Below are positions 27,577 through 35,840 of a stretch of DNA of 64,000 nt, piece after piece. Positions within the stretch are counted from its first letter, which is position 1. The number at the start of each line of letters is the position of its first letter. The DNA is from CAWUEX02 sp038148375. Its GTDB lineage: Bacteria > Pseudomonadota > Alphaproteobacteria > Rhodospirillales > Rhodospirillaceae. Position numbers and translations under genes: made by a program. Location: the NCBI GenBank assembly GCA_038148375.1, contig JAYQVH010000001.1, positions 1 to 64,000 of the forward strand. Reading direction: 5' to 3'. The notes below the pieces were generated by a model, which was not told the origin of the DNA, did no database searches, and saw only the letters and a list, made by a program, of their open reading frames with translations.

Positions 27577-27618
27577 AAAAAATACTCAAACAGTGACTGG
27601 ACGTTTAACCGTGAAACG

Positions 27619-27876
27619 TCAGCTTGCCGGGTCTACGGAAACGAAGGTGCGGCCCTTCAAACCTTTGCGAAAGCTGACATGACCATTAACGAGCGCAAAG
27701 ATTGTGTAATCGCGGCCCAAGCCAACGTTTTCGCCCGGATGCCATTTGGTGCCACACTGGCGCACAATGATGTTTCCGGCCTCCACCAACTCTCCGCCGA
27801 ACTTCTTAACTCCAAGACGCTTGCCGGCTGAGTCGCGGCCGTTGCGGGAACTCCCGCCTGATTTCTTATGTGCCAT
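27619..27876 (-). CDS. rpmA: 50S ribosomal protein L27
   Basis: 85 residues starting MAHKKSGGSSRNGRDSAGKR, the L27 signature; the N-terminus reaches the peptidyl transferase centre. VKKFGGELVEAGNIIVRQ and GTKWHPGENVGLGRDYTIFA, both typical, follow. No N-terminal cleavage extension of the Firmicutes type is present. It is 11 nt after rplU. Confidence 0.98.
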   Translation of the reverse strand: MAHKKSGGSSRNGRDSAGKRLGVKKFGGELVEAGNIIVRQCGTKWHPGENVGLGRDYTIFALVNGHVSFRKGLKGRTFVSVDPAS

Positions 27877-27887
27877 CTAATGGCCTC

Positions 27888-28265
27888 CTAATTCTCGCCG
27901 TCTGCTTCTGCCTCAGCCTTAGTCTCTGCGGCTGCGGTTTTCTTGGCAGTTTTCTTTTTCGGAGCTGCACCGCCGACATCCGTGATCTTGACTGTTGTCA
28001 GATCCTGACGATGCCCGGCCGTACGCTTGTAATCCTTACGGCGCTTCTTCTTGAATACGATGATTTTGTCGCCACGACCCTGCTCGACAATTTCACCCTG
28101 GACGGCTGCCCCTTCGATAACGGGGGTCCCGACCTTATCCCCAAGCATCAGCACTTCATCAAAGGTCACCGACGCCCCCGCGTCGCCTGCCAGGCGCTCA
28201 ACGGTGATGACGTCGTCCTTAGCGACGCGGTACTGTTTGCCGCCGGTCCGAATGACTGCGTGCAT
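27888..28265 (-). CDS. rplU: 50S ribosomal protein L21 with lysine/alanine-rich tail
   Basis: 125 residues from ATG at 28265 (MHAVIRTGGKQYRVAKDDVI); the frame extends 5 codons upstream but this start is the family start. The L21 core ends near KKRRKDYKRTAGHRQDLT, followed by the tail KKKTAKKTAAAETKAEAEAD, typical of alphaproteobacterial L21 extensions. The first gene of the rplU-rpmA pair. Confidence 0.96.
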   Translation of the reverse strand: MHAVIRTGGKQYRVAKDDVITVERLAGDAGASVTFDEVLMLGDKVGTPVIEGAAVQGEIVEQGRGDKIIVFKKKRRKDYKRTAGHRQDLTTVKITDVGGAAPKKKTAKKTAAAETKAEAEADGEN

Positions 28266-28450
28266 GACTGACCTTTCCAAAAAACGAAAACGGCGGGTTC
28301 AAGCCCCGCGCGATGAGGCGGGAATATACGTACGCCACTTCCAGAGTCAATGGGGTTAACCGCGAAAATCGGGTATTTGCTAACAAAAACAGCGCACTAA
28401 GGCAACTCACCGTCGGTCAGGCTGTCGTCCGCCAAGGCCCTGATTTTATT

Positions 28451-28480
28451 CAGAAAACCGCATAAAAAAGCCGTTTTCTG
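28451..28480. repeat. Inverted repeat upstream of tRNA-Ser
   Basis: The arms CAGAAAACCG and CCGTTTTCTG are separated by about 10 nt of A-rich sequence in the gap between rplU and the tRNA gene. It could form a hairpin in RNA from either strand. No known regulator recognised. Confidence 0.4.
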
Positions 28481-28536
28481 CAATTGCGGACCATACGCTG
28501 TTCCTGTAGGGTCCCGCGTCCTTCGACCGGAAATGC

Positions 28537-28625
<89 letters not shown>

Positions 28626-28869
28626 TTTGCCTTTATTAGGTAATTGATTTCAGTTGGTTAATGTCACGCACTCTTTCCAACCCATCTTTCTATCCATCTC
28701 TTAAGGGCGCCCCAGCTAATTGCTATCCAAAATCGCCTCTAATCTTTTTGAACAAGCTTTTAATCAACCGCCGACTTGAAAATGCGGACTTCGATGTTGT
28801 CGCCAAACCTGACACCTAAGTAGGGGTTAACGACATAGGCATAGGCGGTGGCAAGCGGACATAGACTTC

Positions 28870-30051
28870 TCAGTCGACCAAGCACAAGCCCAAGAACGCT
28901 TTGACGATCGTCGACACGACTTCATCGGATATGTGTATCGAGAAACCATCATCCGTCCCGTAGAAAGGTTCTCGATGCGGCGAAACCCACTTCACCATTT
29001 CGAACGAAGGCCAATAGACGACGCGTCCCGGATGCATGCGTGCAAACTGCGTTGCAGCAACTCGCAATGTACTCTTGCTTTCGCAGTCGCTTACAATTGC
29101 TGAACCGCTTTCAAATGTCGCACGAAGCGGGACCGGTGACACTGTTAATACAAGTCGAAAATCTGGGTTCAGAGAATTTAGGTTCTCGAAGATATACGAA
29201 AGATTTTCGACGTTCTCCTCGACCGTTGTCATCCTATAAACGTTGTCCTTCAAGAATGAGCGGGTCTTAAAGCTGTCAGCAGAGTGAGGCGTGAAAGCGC
29301 CAGAGTCCCGATTGAAGAATGCTGGTGCGACGCCGAGTGTGTAAACGATAATTGATGACTTTTCGACGACTCTAATAATGTTGCCCTTACGGCTCTTCTC
29401 ACTTCTATCGCTTAATTCCGACTCCCAGAACTGGTCATTTTTTCCTTTGTTACCCGCAATGAAACCGAAAAAATCTCGATTGGCATATGTCGTATTGACT
29501 GTTTCGGCGAGCGAATAACAAGTTGCGTTGATACCCTGTTCGCGCATCGCGGAGGCGATTCGCCTGGCGAAACAAGAACCAATGGTGAGGATGTAGTCGG
29601 ATCGACTGAAGCGTGCCGCCTCAGCATTGAAATCGGACGCGACATCCCTCACGAATAATTCGTATAAAGGTCCGTTAAATGCCTCTTTGGTTGGATACTG
29701 CGCACGCTTGAAACGCTTCCGACCGCCATCGACTTTTAAGTCCACATGAGTTTCTATCTCGGCGGCCAATTTGGCCTCCACACCAGCAAGCTGATCGGCG
29801 TCATAGGCCTCGCGAATCCTATCGCCATATTTATCTAGAAGCTCTTTTGCTTTTTCAATTGGACCGATTGAGTTGTAGATGTCGATAAGGTCTGTAATGC
29901 TCCCAAACGCTAATCGGATGCCTGGTTGAAGCCCTTCCTCCAAAAGGTCACGCGCTTGAGCCCGCTCCGTTATGTTGCCCATTTCGATCAACATACGGCC
30001 AGCATGCATTCGAGCGGAAGAATCTGTCGGGTCTACAGCGACAATGAACAA
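28870..30051 (-). CDS. GSCFA-domain protein with TPR-like N-terminus
   Basis: The centre carries the naming motif of the GSCFA family (ILTIGSCFARRIASAM), followed by the family's LAETVNTTYANRDFF-like block, IVYTLGVAPAFF and FRLVLTVSPVPLRAT. The fold is related to SGNH hydrolases and is often found near polysaccharide genes; the reaction is unknown. The N-terminal 100 residues look like TPR helices. The given start is a TTG; there is no ATG or GTG at the N-terminus, and the frame stays open and TPR-like upstream to 30162. It is either 5'-truncated or uses a rare start (see findings). It lies in the region between tRNA-Ser and its first damaged copy. Confidence 0.75.
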   Translation of the reverse strand: MFIVAVDPTDSSARMHAGRMLIEMGNITERAQARDLLEEGLQPGIRLAFGSITDLIDIYNSIGPIEKAKELLDKYGDRIREAYDADQLAGVEAKLAAEIETHVDLKVDGGRKRFKRAQYPTKEAFNGPLYELFVRDVASDFNAEAARFSRSDYILTIGSCFARRIASAMREQGINATCYSLAETVNTTYANRDFFGFIAGNKGKNDQFWESELSDRSEKSRKGNIIRVVEKSSIIVYTLGVAPAFFNRDSGAFTPHSADSFKTRSFLKDNVYRMTTVEENVENLSYIFENLNSLNPDFRLVLTVSPVPLRATFESGSAIVSDCESKSTLRVAATQFARMHPGRVVYWPSFEMVKWVSPHREPFYGTDDGFSIHISDEVVSTIVKAFLGLCLVD

Positions 30052-30408
30052 CAGTGTTCTTAGCGCATCACGCCGATTCCCGACGTTTTCGAAGTGCTGA
30101 GCAATCTCATAGAGCTGCTCATTCTTTCCACTCTGATTTTGGAATTTTACTATGCGTAGACCTCAATTATTAGCCGATTAATTTGCAAGCAGAACAGATT
30201 CGCCTACCCCAAAGATTAACAACGCTGCAAGCTAACCAAGGACGCCTCAAGTTAACTGTTACATTAGTTCCATACGTTTGGACGTAACCGAGCGCCTGTC
30301 TCTGCACACGTCTGGACTAATCAAATAATTATAGCTCGACGTCTACCGGCAAGTAGAGCGCACTAAGACATGACTATTTCTGTACTACTTGTCTCCTAGA
30401 TTGTAATT

Positions 30409-31149
30409 TTACGTTTTCTCGATCGCCAAAGCATTATAGTTATCAATTAGAAAGGCCTGACCGGTTGCCGCGTAGGACTCGCCGGTCATAAATTTTATTT
30501 GGTATTTTTCCACTGCCTCATTCCAGGCACGCCTTTCCCCCAATTCCTCAAATGACGCCGCACAATGGAAATCGTCAAAATATATCAGTGCGCCAGCCGA
30601 AATATGATGCCCCGAAAACAACCCATCCAAGACATCGACGGTCGATGAATATAAGTCGCAATCTATATATACAACGGAGAACCTTTGATCGTTTTCTAAC
30701 TTATGAATAGTTTCAGAAAACCAGCCTGGAAAAATATGGATTCTATTTTTGTCCAGAAACTTGCCGCATATTTCCAATAATTCAACGGGTCCATGCATCT
30801 TGCATTTCCCCGGCCCCCAATGCCCCGCAATAACATCTGGATGATTTCGGTCTACCTCAGAAGTGACATTGGGAAGTCCTTCAAAACTATCGAAAAGGAA
30901 CAAATCCCTCTTAGTATCTGCTTCTCTCCCTTGTTTCCTCCCTCTGTGCATTCGTTCAGCACTGCTGATTCCATACGCCAGTGATTTGGCGGTATTGCCT
31001 GCAAATGTACCGAACTCCACGATGTCTCCAGGCACACTCCTCTCATATATCCGAAGCACTGCCCAATACGCAGCTCGCATTGAGTGCCGACGTGACCAGT
31101 GAGGATCCTCATCCCCAGTAGACAGTTTTGAATGTTCGGTAGCTTCCAT
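30409..31149 (-). CDS. TylF/MycF-type O-methyltransferase
   Basis: 246-residue SAM-dependent methyltransferase. The TylF-family pattern is clear: DIVEFGTFAGNTAKSLA (SAM motif), LFLFDSFEGLPN, IHIFPGWFSETI, SVVYIDCDLYSSTVDVL and IYFDDFHC with the metal-binding aspartates. Members methylate sugars in antibiotics and surface glycans. With the GSCFA gene it suggests a glycan-modifying cargo. The DNA is AT-richer than the neighbouring core genes, which fits acquisition. It is followed downstream by 350 nt without another gene on this strand until the GSCFA frame. Confidence 0.85.
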   Translation of the reverse strand: MEATEHSKLSTGDEDPHWSRRHSMRAAYWAVLRIYERSVPGDIVEFGTFAGNTAKSLAYGISSAERMHRGRKQGREADTKRDLFLFDSFEGLPNVTSEVDRNHPDVIAGHWGPGKCKMHGPVELLEICGKFLDKNRIHIFPGWFSETIHKLENDQRFSVVYIDCDLYSSTVDVLDGLFSGHHISAGALIYFDDFHCAASFEELGERRAWNEAVEKYQIKFMTGESYAATGQAFLIDNYNALAIEKT

Positions 31150-31214
31150 CTGATCTGAATTACCTCATACATCACAAAAAATTTCAATTCTCAACGGTTC
31201 ACAGGTCGAGAGTG

Positions 31215-31550
31215 CTAAACATGATTTTTACACGGGATTAACTTTATCTCAGAGTCATTTTTCCACATCCTGCATCGTGCGCCGGTTTGGCAAGAACTGA
31301 CCCCACCGATTGCGCGTCTGATTTCGTAATCGCTTTTTCTCATCCCCCCGTCCCCTTGGGGTTCAGTCGCCCCATCGCCTTTGCCCGGCAGCCACAGGGC
31401 CTGTATGGCGTCATTTACGGCCTGGTTGTTGAAGCTGTCGAGCTTGCTTCCAGCAACATGCTTGAGTACGTCATTCTCGTTTTCGTGAGCGGTAACGTTA
31501 AGTTGCTTGTTGTTTTCACGCTTGTTGGATCGCTTTCCTGCCATATCCAT
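31215..31550 (-). CDS. Hypothetical protein, 111 aa, in tRNA-linked island
   Basis: Not recognised. It starts MDMAGKRSNKRENNKQLNVT behind a good GGGAG ribosome binding site, which supports reality. The N-terminal half is hydrophilic and helical (AVNDAIQALWLPGKGD); the C-terminal half has three cysteines (SCQTGARC, PCK) without a clear zinc pattern. It is 79 nt downstream of the interrupted winged-helix gene on the same strand. Likely phage- or island-derived. Confidence 0.5.
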   Translation of the reverse strand: MDMAGKRSNKRENNKQLNVTAHENENDVLKHVAGSKLDSFNNQAVNDAIQALWLPGKGDGATEPQGDGGMRKSDYEIRRAIGGVSSCQTGARCRMWKNDSEIKLIPCKNHV

Positions 31551-31628
31551 TAAGTCTCCCAGAGAGTGGTAAAATTGGTGTGCGGTCTCAGTACCGTTTC
31601 ACTGTTTGATAACCGCCAAATACGGTCC

Positions 31629-32093
31629 TCAGGGCGCACGTATTTCATTGTCTCGGTACTCACAGCGCACGTTTTCGCCCTCCTTACGTGCAGCCTCAGT
31701 ACCGGGGGCCTGTTTTTGCCCGCACAATCGCTTCCAGTCATTTGTTGGTTGCCCGTCATACGGCTTTTCCGTGAACCGCCAGCGTGTGGCGCGGCTCCAG
31801 TACCAAGACCCTTCCTCAACCATGACAATGAACCCGTAGGCCTCCAGTTCTTTGAAGGCTTTCCGCGCCGTGCTTTTTCCTATGCCGAGCAATCGAGTGG
31901 CTTCGTCTAGAGACAGATACACGTCGCACTTCTTGCCGCAGTAATAGCGGGTTCCCAGTTCCAGCCAGACCTTGAGTGCGGGACCAGACAGGTTGCGAGC
32001 CACTGCCCGCATCATGTCGTATGCGAGCTTTGCTTACTGCACGCCAATGTTGCGGCCTTTGGCGTTGGTCTTGCGTCTGTATTTCTTCGCCAT
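31629..32093 (-). pseudogene. Winged-helix DNA-binding gene interrupted by an in-frame TAA
   Basis: The frame starts at ATG 32093 (MAKKYRRKTNAKGRNIGVQ), meets TAA at 32036-32034, then continues in the same frame as AKLAYDMMRAVARNLSG and runs 128 residues from the next ATG (32015). The second part has a helix-turn-helix of phage replication or repressor type (LSLDEATRLLGIGKSTARKA followed by FKELEAYGFI). The first 19 codons are basic and look like the true N-terminus. So this was probably one protein of about 154 residues, broken by one nonsense codon, or restarted at 32015. Its ATG overlaps the stop of the 61-residue gene by one base (TGATG). Confidence 0.6.
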
Positions 32094-32278
32094 CAGCGCA
32101 AGGACCTCGGACCAATTCCATAGACAAAAGCGAATGTCTGAGCGGTATCAGGTGGTACACCAAGGCGCTTTGCGAGCCGCACAAGGTCGCATTGCGGTCT
32201 ATGGTGAACGTGCTTCGATCCGAGGTTTGGCGACAAAAGATCATGAAAGTCGAGTTGATTTGGGTTATGTTTCGGCAT
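32093..32278 (-). CDS. Small island protein, 61 aa
   Basis: Starts MPKHNPNQLDFHDLLSPNLG; the second half (CDLVRLAKRLGVPPDTAQTF) looks like a helix-turn-helix. It resembles short phage or integrative-element proteins by pattern only; no named family recognised. It lies between a terminator hairpin and the interrupted winged-helix gene, with a one-base stop/start overlap to the latter. The opposite strand is also open here. Confidence 0.5.
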   Translation of the reverse strand: MPKHNPNQLDFHDLLSPNLGSKHVHHRPQCDLVRLAKRLGVPPDTAQTFAFVYGIGPRSLR

Positions 32279-32320
32279 GTTCGCTACTCTTGTTTCCAGA
32301 CTTGGGTTGATTGAACAAAG

Positions 32321-32353
32321 AGACCCCGCCCAGGTGCATCTGGTGCGGGGTCT
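32321..32353 (-). terminator. Terminator hairpin in island
   Basis: The arms AGACCCCGC and GCGGGGTCT around a 15 nt loop are followed on the minus strand by CTTTGTTC. It sits just after the end of the helix-turn-helix remnant (stop at 32359) and before the 61-residue gene. Confidence 0.65.
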
Positions 32354-32358
32354 TTCGT

Positions 32359-32532
32359 TTAGGCGGCATCTTGGACAGCCTTGCGAAAGGCTTCCCTGTC
32401 CTCGCGGCTAACGTATGAGAGAGCGCCTATCTTGGTGATTTTCAGAAGACCATCGGCAACAAGCCAATAGCCTGTTGAAACGCCGATGCCGTTGGCTCGG
32501 CCAGAAATCGCGTCAGGATGACTCGTTATACG
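32359..32532 (-). pseudogene. Excisionase/AlpA-like DNA-binding remnant
   Basis: A 57-codon open stretch without a start codon, bounded upstream by an in-frame TAG (32535-32533). Its C-terminal 35 residues (WLVADGLLKITKIGALSYVS then REDREAF) match the general pattern of small excisionase or AlpA-type winged helix-turn-helix proteins, which recruit integrases. The frame continues open upstream of the TAG, so the gene may be broken by a nonsense codon. Its place next to the damaged tRNA copy fits a mobile-element end. Function inferred from pattern only. Confidence 0.45.
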
Positions 32533-32677
32533 CTATCTGGAGTCATCCCTTTTTCTTGAGCGATTCAAGACCGCAGTGGTACCGCGCCCGGCAATTCGGT
32601 ATCGCTTGGCAGTGGCTTCCATGCCTTCCCGCAATTTCTTACCGCGTTCGGCGTCACTGGCTCCTGGAAATTGAAAA

Positions 32678-32749
32678 TCGAACGGGGCGGTCTCGAAAAC
32701 CGTTGAGGGCTTGCGTTCTCCGAGGGTTCTAATCCCACCCTCTCCGCCA
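32678..32749 (+). repeat. Damaged partial copy of tRNA-Ser 3' region (att-like)
   Basis: The first 27 nt (32678-32704) are identical to 28555-28581 of tRNA-Ser, covering part of the D arm and the anticodon arm. The variable arm and T arm then diverge with small indels, and the last 18 nt (AATCCCACCCTCTCCGCCA region) are again identical up to CCA. It lacks the 5' acceptor half, so it is not a working tRNA. Such 3'-end copies are made when an element integrates into a tRNA gene. Confidence 0.85.
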
Positions 32750-32769
32750 GATCTTTTACGACAACGATT

Positions 32770-33555
32770 TCAGTCAAAGTCAGCCAGAAAACCTGAAATG
32801 ACCGACGCCGTGCCGTCTGGATCTAAATCAGGTTCCAAATTTTCGCCGCCAAGGCTCGCGGCTGTTGCGTCCGGTCGCAATTCACGGGCGCGTTCGAAAA
32901 ATGGCCAAACCGCATTTCCTTCTCCACAAGCGATAAGGAGCGGACATTTGACTTTCGTGAACAGAGCCTTGAAATCCTGGTCGAACACAGCGTTGTACGC
33001 TTGAACTCTTCCGCGGTACGCCCTCAGCGTATCCACCATTTCTCGATGCTGCAGAGCAAGGTCCTCGTTCGCACCAAGCTTGATAAGATATGACCATGTG
33101 TCCTTGAGATAACTACCGTCAACTGTTGGGGGCATCTCGTAAACGACTTCGGCGCGCAGTTTTTCGCGCTCTTCCTCGGACATTGGCATTGGTCCAATTA
33201 AACCGAGACTCGCTACGGCGTCCTCATACCTTGTCGCGATATCCACGCCGATGAATGCACCGGTATGGTGACCCAACAGGTGAAAACGCTGCAGATCGAC
33301 GGCTTTTAATGCCTCAAACAACCAATCAGCGTATTGCGTCATACTAGGTGACCCTGGCGGGTCGAATGATTCGCCGAAGCCTGGCGTATCGAACGCATAC
33401 ACTGGTCGGGTTCCGCGGAGACGTTCCATCACTGCGTGAAACATTTTTCCAGAACTGGCAGTCTGGTGCAGCAACACCAGAGGAAGCTTTGTCCCTTCGG
33501 TGAAATAGTAGTGAACTTGTCCAGCCGAGGTATCCACGTACGCTTTGCGGATCAT
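32770..33555 (-). CDS. Alpha/beta-hydrolase fold protein with GHHTG elbow
   Basis: 261 residues from the ATG at 33555, preferred over one two codons earlier because AAGGA lies 8 nt before it. Fold markers: LVLLHQTASSGKMF, YAFDTPGFGESFDPP and a cap domain. The nucleophile elbow reads LLGHHTGAF, so histidine stands where Ser, Cys or Asp is expected, and the usual C-terminal histidine position reads LGGENLEP. The acid loop (ACGEGNAVWPF) is also non-standard. It may be an unusual hydrolase, lyase or a non-enzyme. It is divergent from the reductase at 33635 and lies between two damaged tRNA copies. Confidence 0.8.
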   Translation of the reverse strand: MIRKAYVDTSAGQVHYYFTEGTKLPLVLLHQTASSGKMFHAVMERLRGTRPVYAFDTPGFGESFDPPGSPSMTQYADWLFEALKAVDLQRFHLLGHHTGAFIGVDIATRYEDAVASLGLIGPMPMSEEEREKLRAEVVYEMPPTVDGSYLKDTWSYLIKLGANEDLALQHREMVDTLRAYRGRVQAYNAVFDQDFKALFTKVKCPLLIACGEGNAVWPFFERARELRPDATAASLGGENLEPDLDPDGTASVISGFLADFD

Positions 33556-33634
33556 GTGCATTGTCCTTGTTCCAGGCTTTGGATTTAGAACACAATGATG
33601 CCTTCACAGCCTTTGTGACAAAAGGAGTCCTGGC

Positions 33635-34654
33635 ATGAAAATTAAACTGCTTCAGCACGATTTTTTCGGAGCGCCGCCAGAAGCCTTGGAGCTTATAGAG
33701 ACCGAACCGCGTGAACTCGCCCAAGGCGAGCTGCTAATCGAGATCGAGGCAGCGCCTATTCACGCTGGTGACCTATACAACATTGAAGGCTTGCCGATCA
33801 TGTTGCGTGGCGGTGATCTCGGCGGCCTACCAGAAGTATCACTGCCGCAAATTCCCGGGATTGAGGGCGTTGGACGGGTCGTCGAAGTTGGCCCTGGCTG
33901 CGACGGCATATGGTCAAATGGAAAGCGCGCATTCCTGCCCGCGCAGTGTGGTAGTTGGCGCAGTCACATTATTGCGAAAGCGGAAGAGGTAATCCCCGCG
34001 CCAGAGGGCGATGCCGTTCAGCTGTCCCTTATGGTGAATCCGATCACAGCATACTTCGCGTTAAATCAGCTAATGGCGGATTTAAAACCAGATGAATGGT
34101 TGATACAAAATTGCGCCAATTCGAATGTTGGCCGGGCACTGGTTAAGCTGGCAAGTCTGAAAGGCATCCGAACGGTAAATATCGTTCGTAGCGAAGCTGC
34201 TGGGGCGCCGCTCAAAGACATGGGCGCAGATGTAATCGCCATCGACGGGCCCGATGTTGCTGGGCAAGTGCGTGACGCGACCGGTGGAGCAAAAATTCGC
34301 TGGGGGCTCGATGGCGTAGCGGGCGCTGCTACCGCTCGAATGGCCGAGTGCATATGCGATCGCGGCACCATTGCCAACTACGGCATGATGTCGGGTGAAG
34401 AGTGCAGAGTTCCATGTAACTTACTTTTGTACCGCCGAATTTCTCTCATCGGTTTCTATGCGGGTTACAACCTCATCGAAACTCCGCGAGAGGAAGTCGT
34501 ACATATATGGCGGCACATCGGAGACATGGTGGCGGATGGCACTTTGTCTGCTGCGATTGCCGCGACATACAGACTTGAAGACTATAAGCAGGCAGTTGAC
34601 CACGCGGCTCAATCCGGCAGCGCCCGGCTAGGTAAGGTCGTGTTCACGCCCTAA
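33635..34654 (+). CDS. MDR-family reductase, enoyl-reductase (MECR/ETR1)-like
   Basis: 339-residue medium-chain dehydrogenase/reductase without zinc-binding cysteines. The N-terminal GroES-like domain (IEIEAAPIHAGDLYNIEG) is followed by a Rossmann domain. The region WLIQNCANSNVGRALVKLAS is the MECR/ETR1 nucleotide-binding signature for NADPH-dependent trans-2-enoyl thioester reduction. ATG is preceded by AAGGAG. It is divergent from the GHHTG hydrolase; the two may share a promoter and a pathway. It lies between the two damaged tRNA-Ser copies. Confidence 0.8.
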   Translation: MKIKLLQHDFFGAPPEALELIETEPRELAQGELLIEIEAAPIHAGDLYNIEGLPIMLRGGDLGGLPEVSLPQIPGIEGVGRVVEVGPGCDGIWSNGKRAFLPAQCGSWRSHIIAKAEEVIPAPEGDAVQLSLMVNPITAYFALNQLMADLKPDEWLIQNCANSNVGRALVKLASLKGIRTVNIVRSEAAGAPLKDMGADVIAIDGPDVAGQVRDATGGAKIRWGLDGVAGAATARMAECICDRGTIANYGMMSGEECRVPCNLLLYRRISLIGFYAGYNLIETPREEVVHIWRHIGDMVADGTLSAAIAATYRLEDYKQAVDHAAQSGSARLGKVVFTP

Positions 34655-34698
34655 ATTTAACAGTCGACCCGCTCTGTCGATGTTTTATGAAAAATGTC

Positions 34699-34716
34699 TT
34701 GCAATCCGGATTGCAA
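34699..34716. repeat. Perfect 18-bp palindrome
   Basis: The sequence TTGCAATCCGGATTGCAA is a perfect palindrome. It lies in the gene-free stretch 34655-34924, after the reductase gene and before the second damaged tRNA copy. Could be an operator, a recombination site or part of a terminator; no T run follows. Confidence 0.6.
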
Positions 34717-34837
34717 ACGAGCGGCAAATAACGAACCATGACCTAACGGCATAGACCGACACAAAGGATTGCAGAACCCCAGCTAAACAGGCACCATTCA
34801 CCACGAGATGACACAGAATGGGATGGCGGACGTCAAA

Positions 34838-34895
34838 CTCAAGAACCGCTTTGCGCTTTAGGTACCGTGGGTTCGAAATCCTACCCTCTCCGCCA
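34838..34895 (+). repeat. Second damaged partial copy of tRNA-Ser 3' region (att-like)
   Basis: Resembles the anticodon-stem, variable-arm and T-arm part of tRNA-Ser: TTTGCGCTTT, then GGTACCGTGGGTTCGA identical apart from small changes, then CCCTCTCCGCCA identical to the 3' end. One inserted A in the T loop and other changes show decay. Together with the copy at 32678 and the intact gene at 28537 it forms a three-site array. Confidence 0.75.
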
Positions 34896-34924
34896 TCCCG
34901 CGGTTCATGTGGAGCGGAAAACAC

Positions 34925-35761
34925 ATGCGGATCAACCGGCGCAAATTGCTAAGCGCAACTGGAGCATTCGGATTCGGTTGGGCTCTCGCAAATCAAAAAG
35001 CATTGTTGGCAATGGCACCATCGGTAACGCCAGAGATGTTCGATGCCTGGATTTCGCTTCGCGGCGGCGAATCCGAGGCGGCATATTGGTATTCGGAAGG
35101 GCTCATTCGCCCGATTCAGACGTGGGGAGAAGTCCAATCCCGCATGGTCGGAATAGAAACCTGGGTGACGCCGTCATCCCTGAGAACACGCACAACCGCC
35201 GTATCTCTGTCACGAAAATTGTTTTTCCTCCTGCATTTGGACAAAGATGAGATCTGGGTCAATCCTCAAACGGGTTTACCGCAGCGACCAAGCATATTTG
35301 CGTATCAGGTACGCGAGTTCGAACTTGTAGGTGGCGCGATACAGTACCGCGTCGAGAGCCACGACCTGCGCGGCGTGCGCCAAGGCGGAACGGGAGTCAC
35401 CTTCACCGTGAACAAACTGGGTGATCAAACACATGTTAACTACGCATCGTTCCCCAGGCGTGCCGGACCTGACGGTCAATTGCAGGTGCGCAGCGGGGAA
35501 GTCTATGACTACTTTGATAACGGACCCGGCATAGAAAAAACAAACGAACGCTTCCAGATGACCTGGGTCGGAACCAATTTGGAAGGAAATATAGCCAATC
35601 AGCGCGGATGGCGTTTCGATACGTTTGACGAAATTCCCAACTCGTGGCTGAAAGAAACCATTCAATCCCATGCGCCAATGTGGACCGCGCCTCCAAAGAC
35701 ACTTGCTGAAATTGAGACCCTGCGCGCTCAGATTCCCATTCCGCTTCCGGATTTCGGCTAG
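34925..35761 (+). CDS. DUF1838 family protein with Tat signal
   Basis: 278 residues from ATG at 34925; the frame starts 6 codons earlier, but the Tat signal MRINRRKLLSATGAFGFGWA marks this start. The body matches the DUF1838 pattern by eye (SLRGGESEAAYWYSEGLIRP, EFELVGGAIQYRVESHDLRG, a C-terminal APMWTAPPKTLAEIE). Function unknown; the Tat signal suggests export of a folded protein, perhaps with a cofactor. It begins 30 nt after the second damaged tRNA copy. A distant paralogue lies at 60248. Confidence 0.75.
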   Translation: MRINRRKLLSATGAFGFGWALANQKALLAMAPSVTPEMFDAWISLRGGESEAAYWYSEGLIRPIQTWGEVQSRMVGIETWVTPSSLRTRTTAVSLSRKLFFLLHLDKDEIWVNPQTGLPQRPSIFAYQVREFELVGGAIQYRVESHDLRGVRQGGTGVTFTVNKLGDQTHVNYASFPRRAGPDGQLQVRSGEVYDYFDNGPGIEKTNERFQMTWVGTNLEGNIANQRGWRFDTFDEIPNSWLKETIQSHAPMWTAPPKTLAEIETLRAQIPIPLPDFG

Positions 35762-35840
35762 GCAACGATCGGTTCTTGTGTGGCCAGAAATGCCAAGCCG
35801 CGCTAGGCTTCGCGAATTCAAAGTCACATAGGAAGTCGTC

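Noticed and set aside
28763..28869. Short open frame on the minus strand reading AYAYVVNPYLGVRFGDNIEV and so on
   Set aside because: Sensible-looking but only about 35 codons, no start codon and no recognised family; possibly a gene remnant, but support is too weak.
32678..32749. Second functional tRNA-Ser
   Set aside because: It lacks the 5' acceptor and most of the D arm and has indels in the variable and T arms, so it cannot fold as a tRNA.
32565..32777. Minus-strand frame across the damaged tRNA copy
   Set aside because: It is a translation of tRNA-like DNA and its flank; such frames are common artefacts at tRNA-Ser genes.
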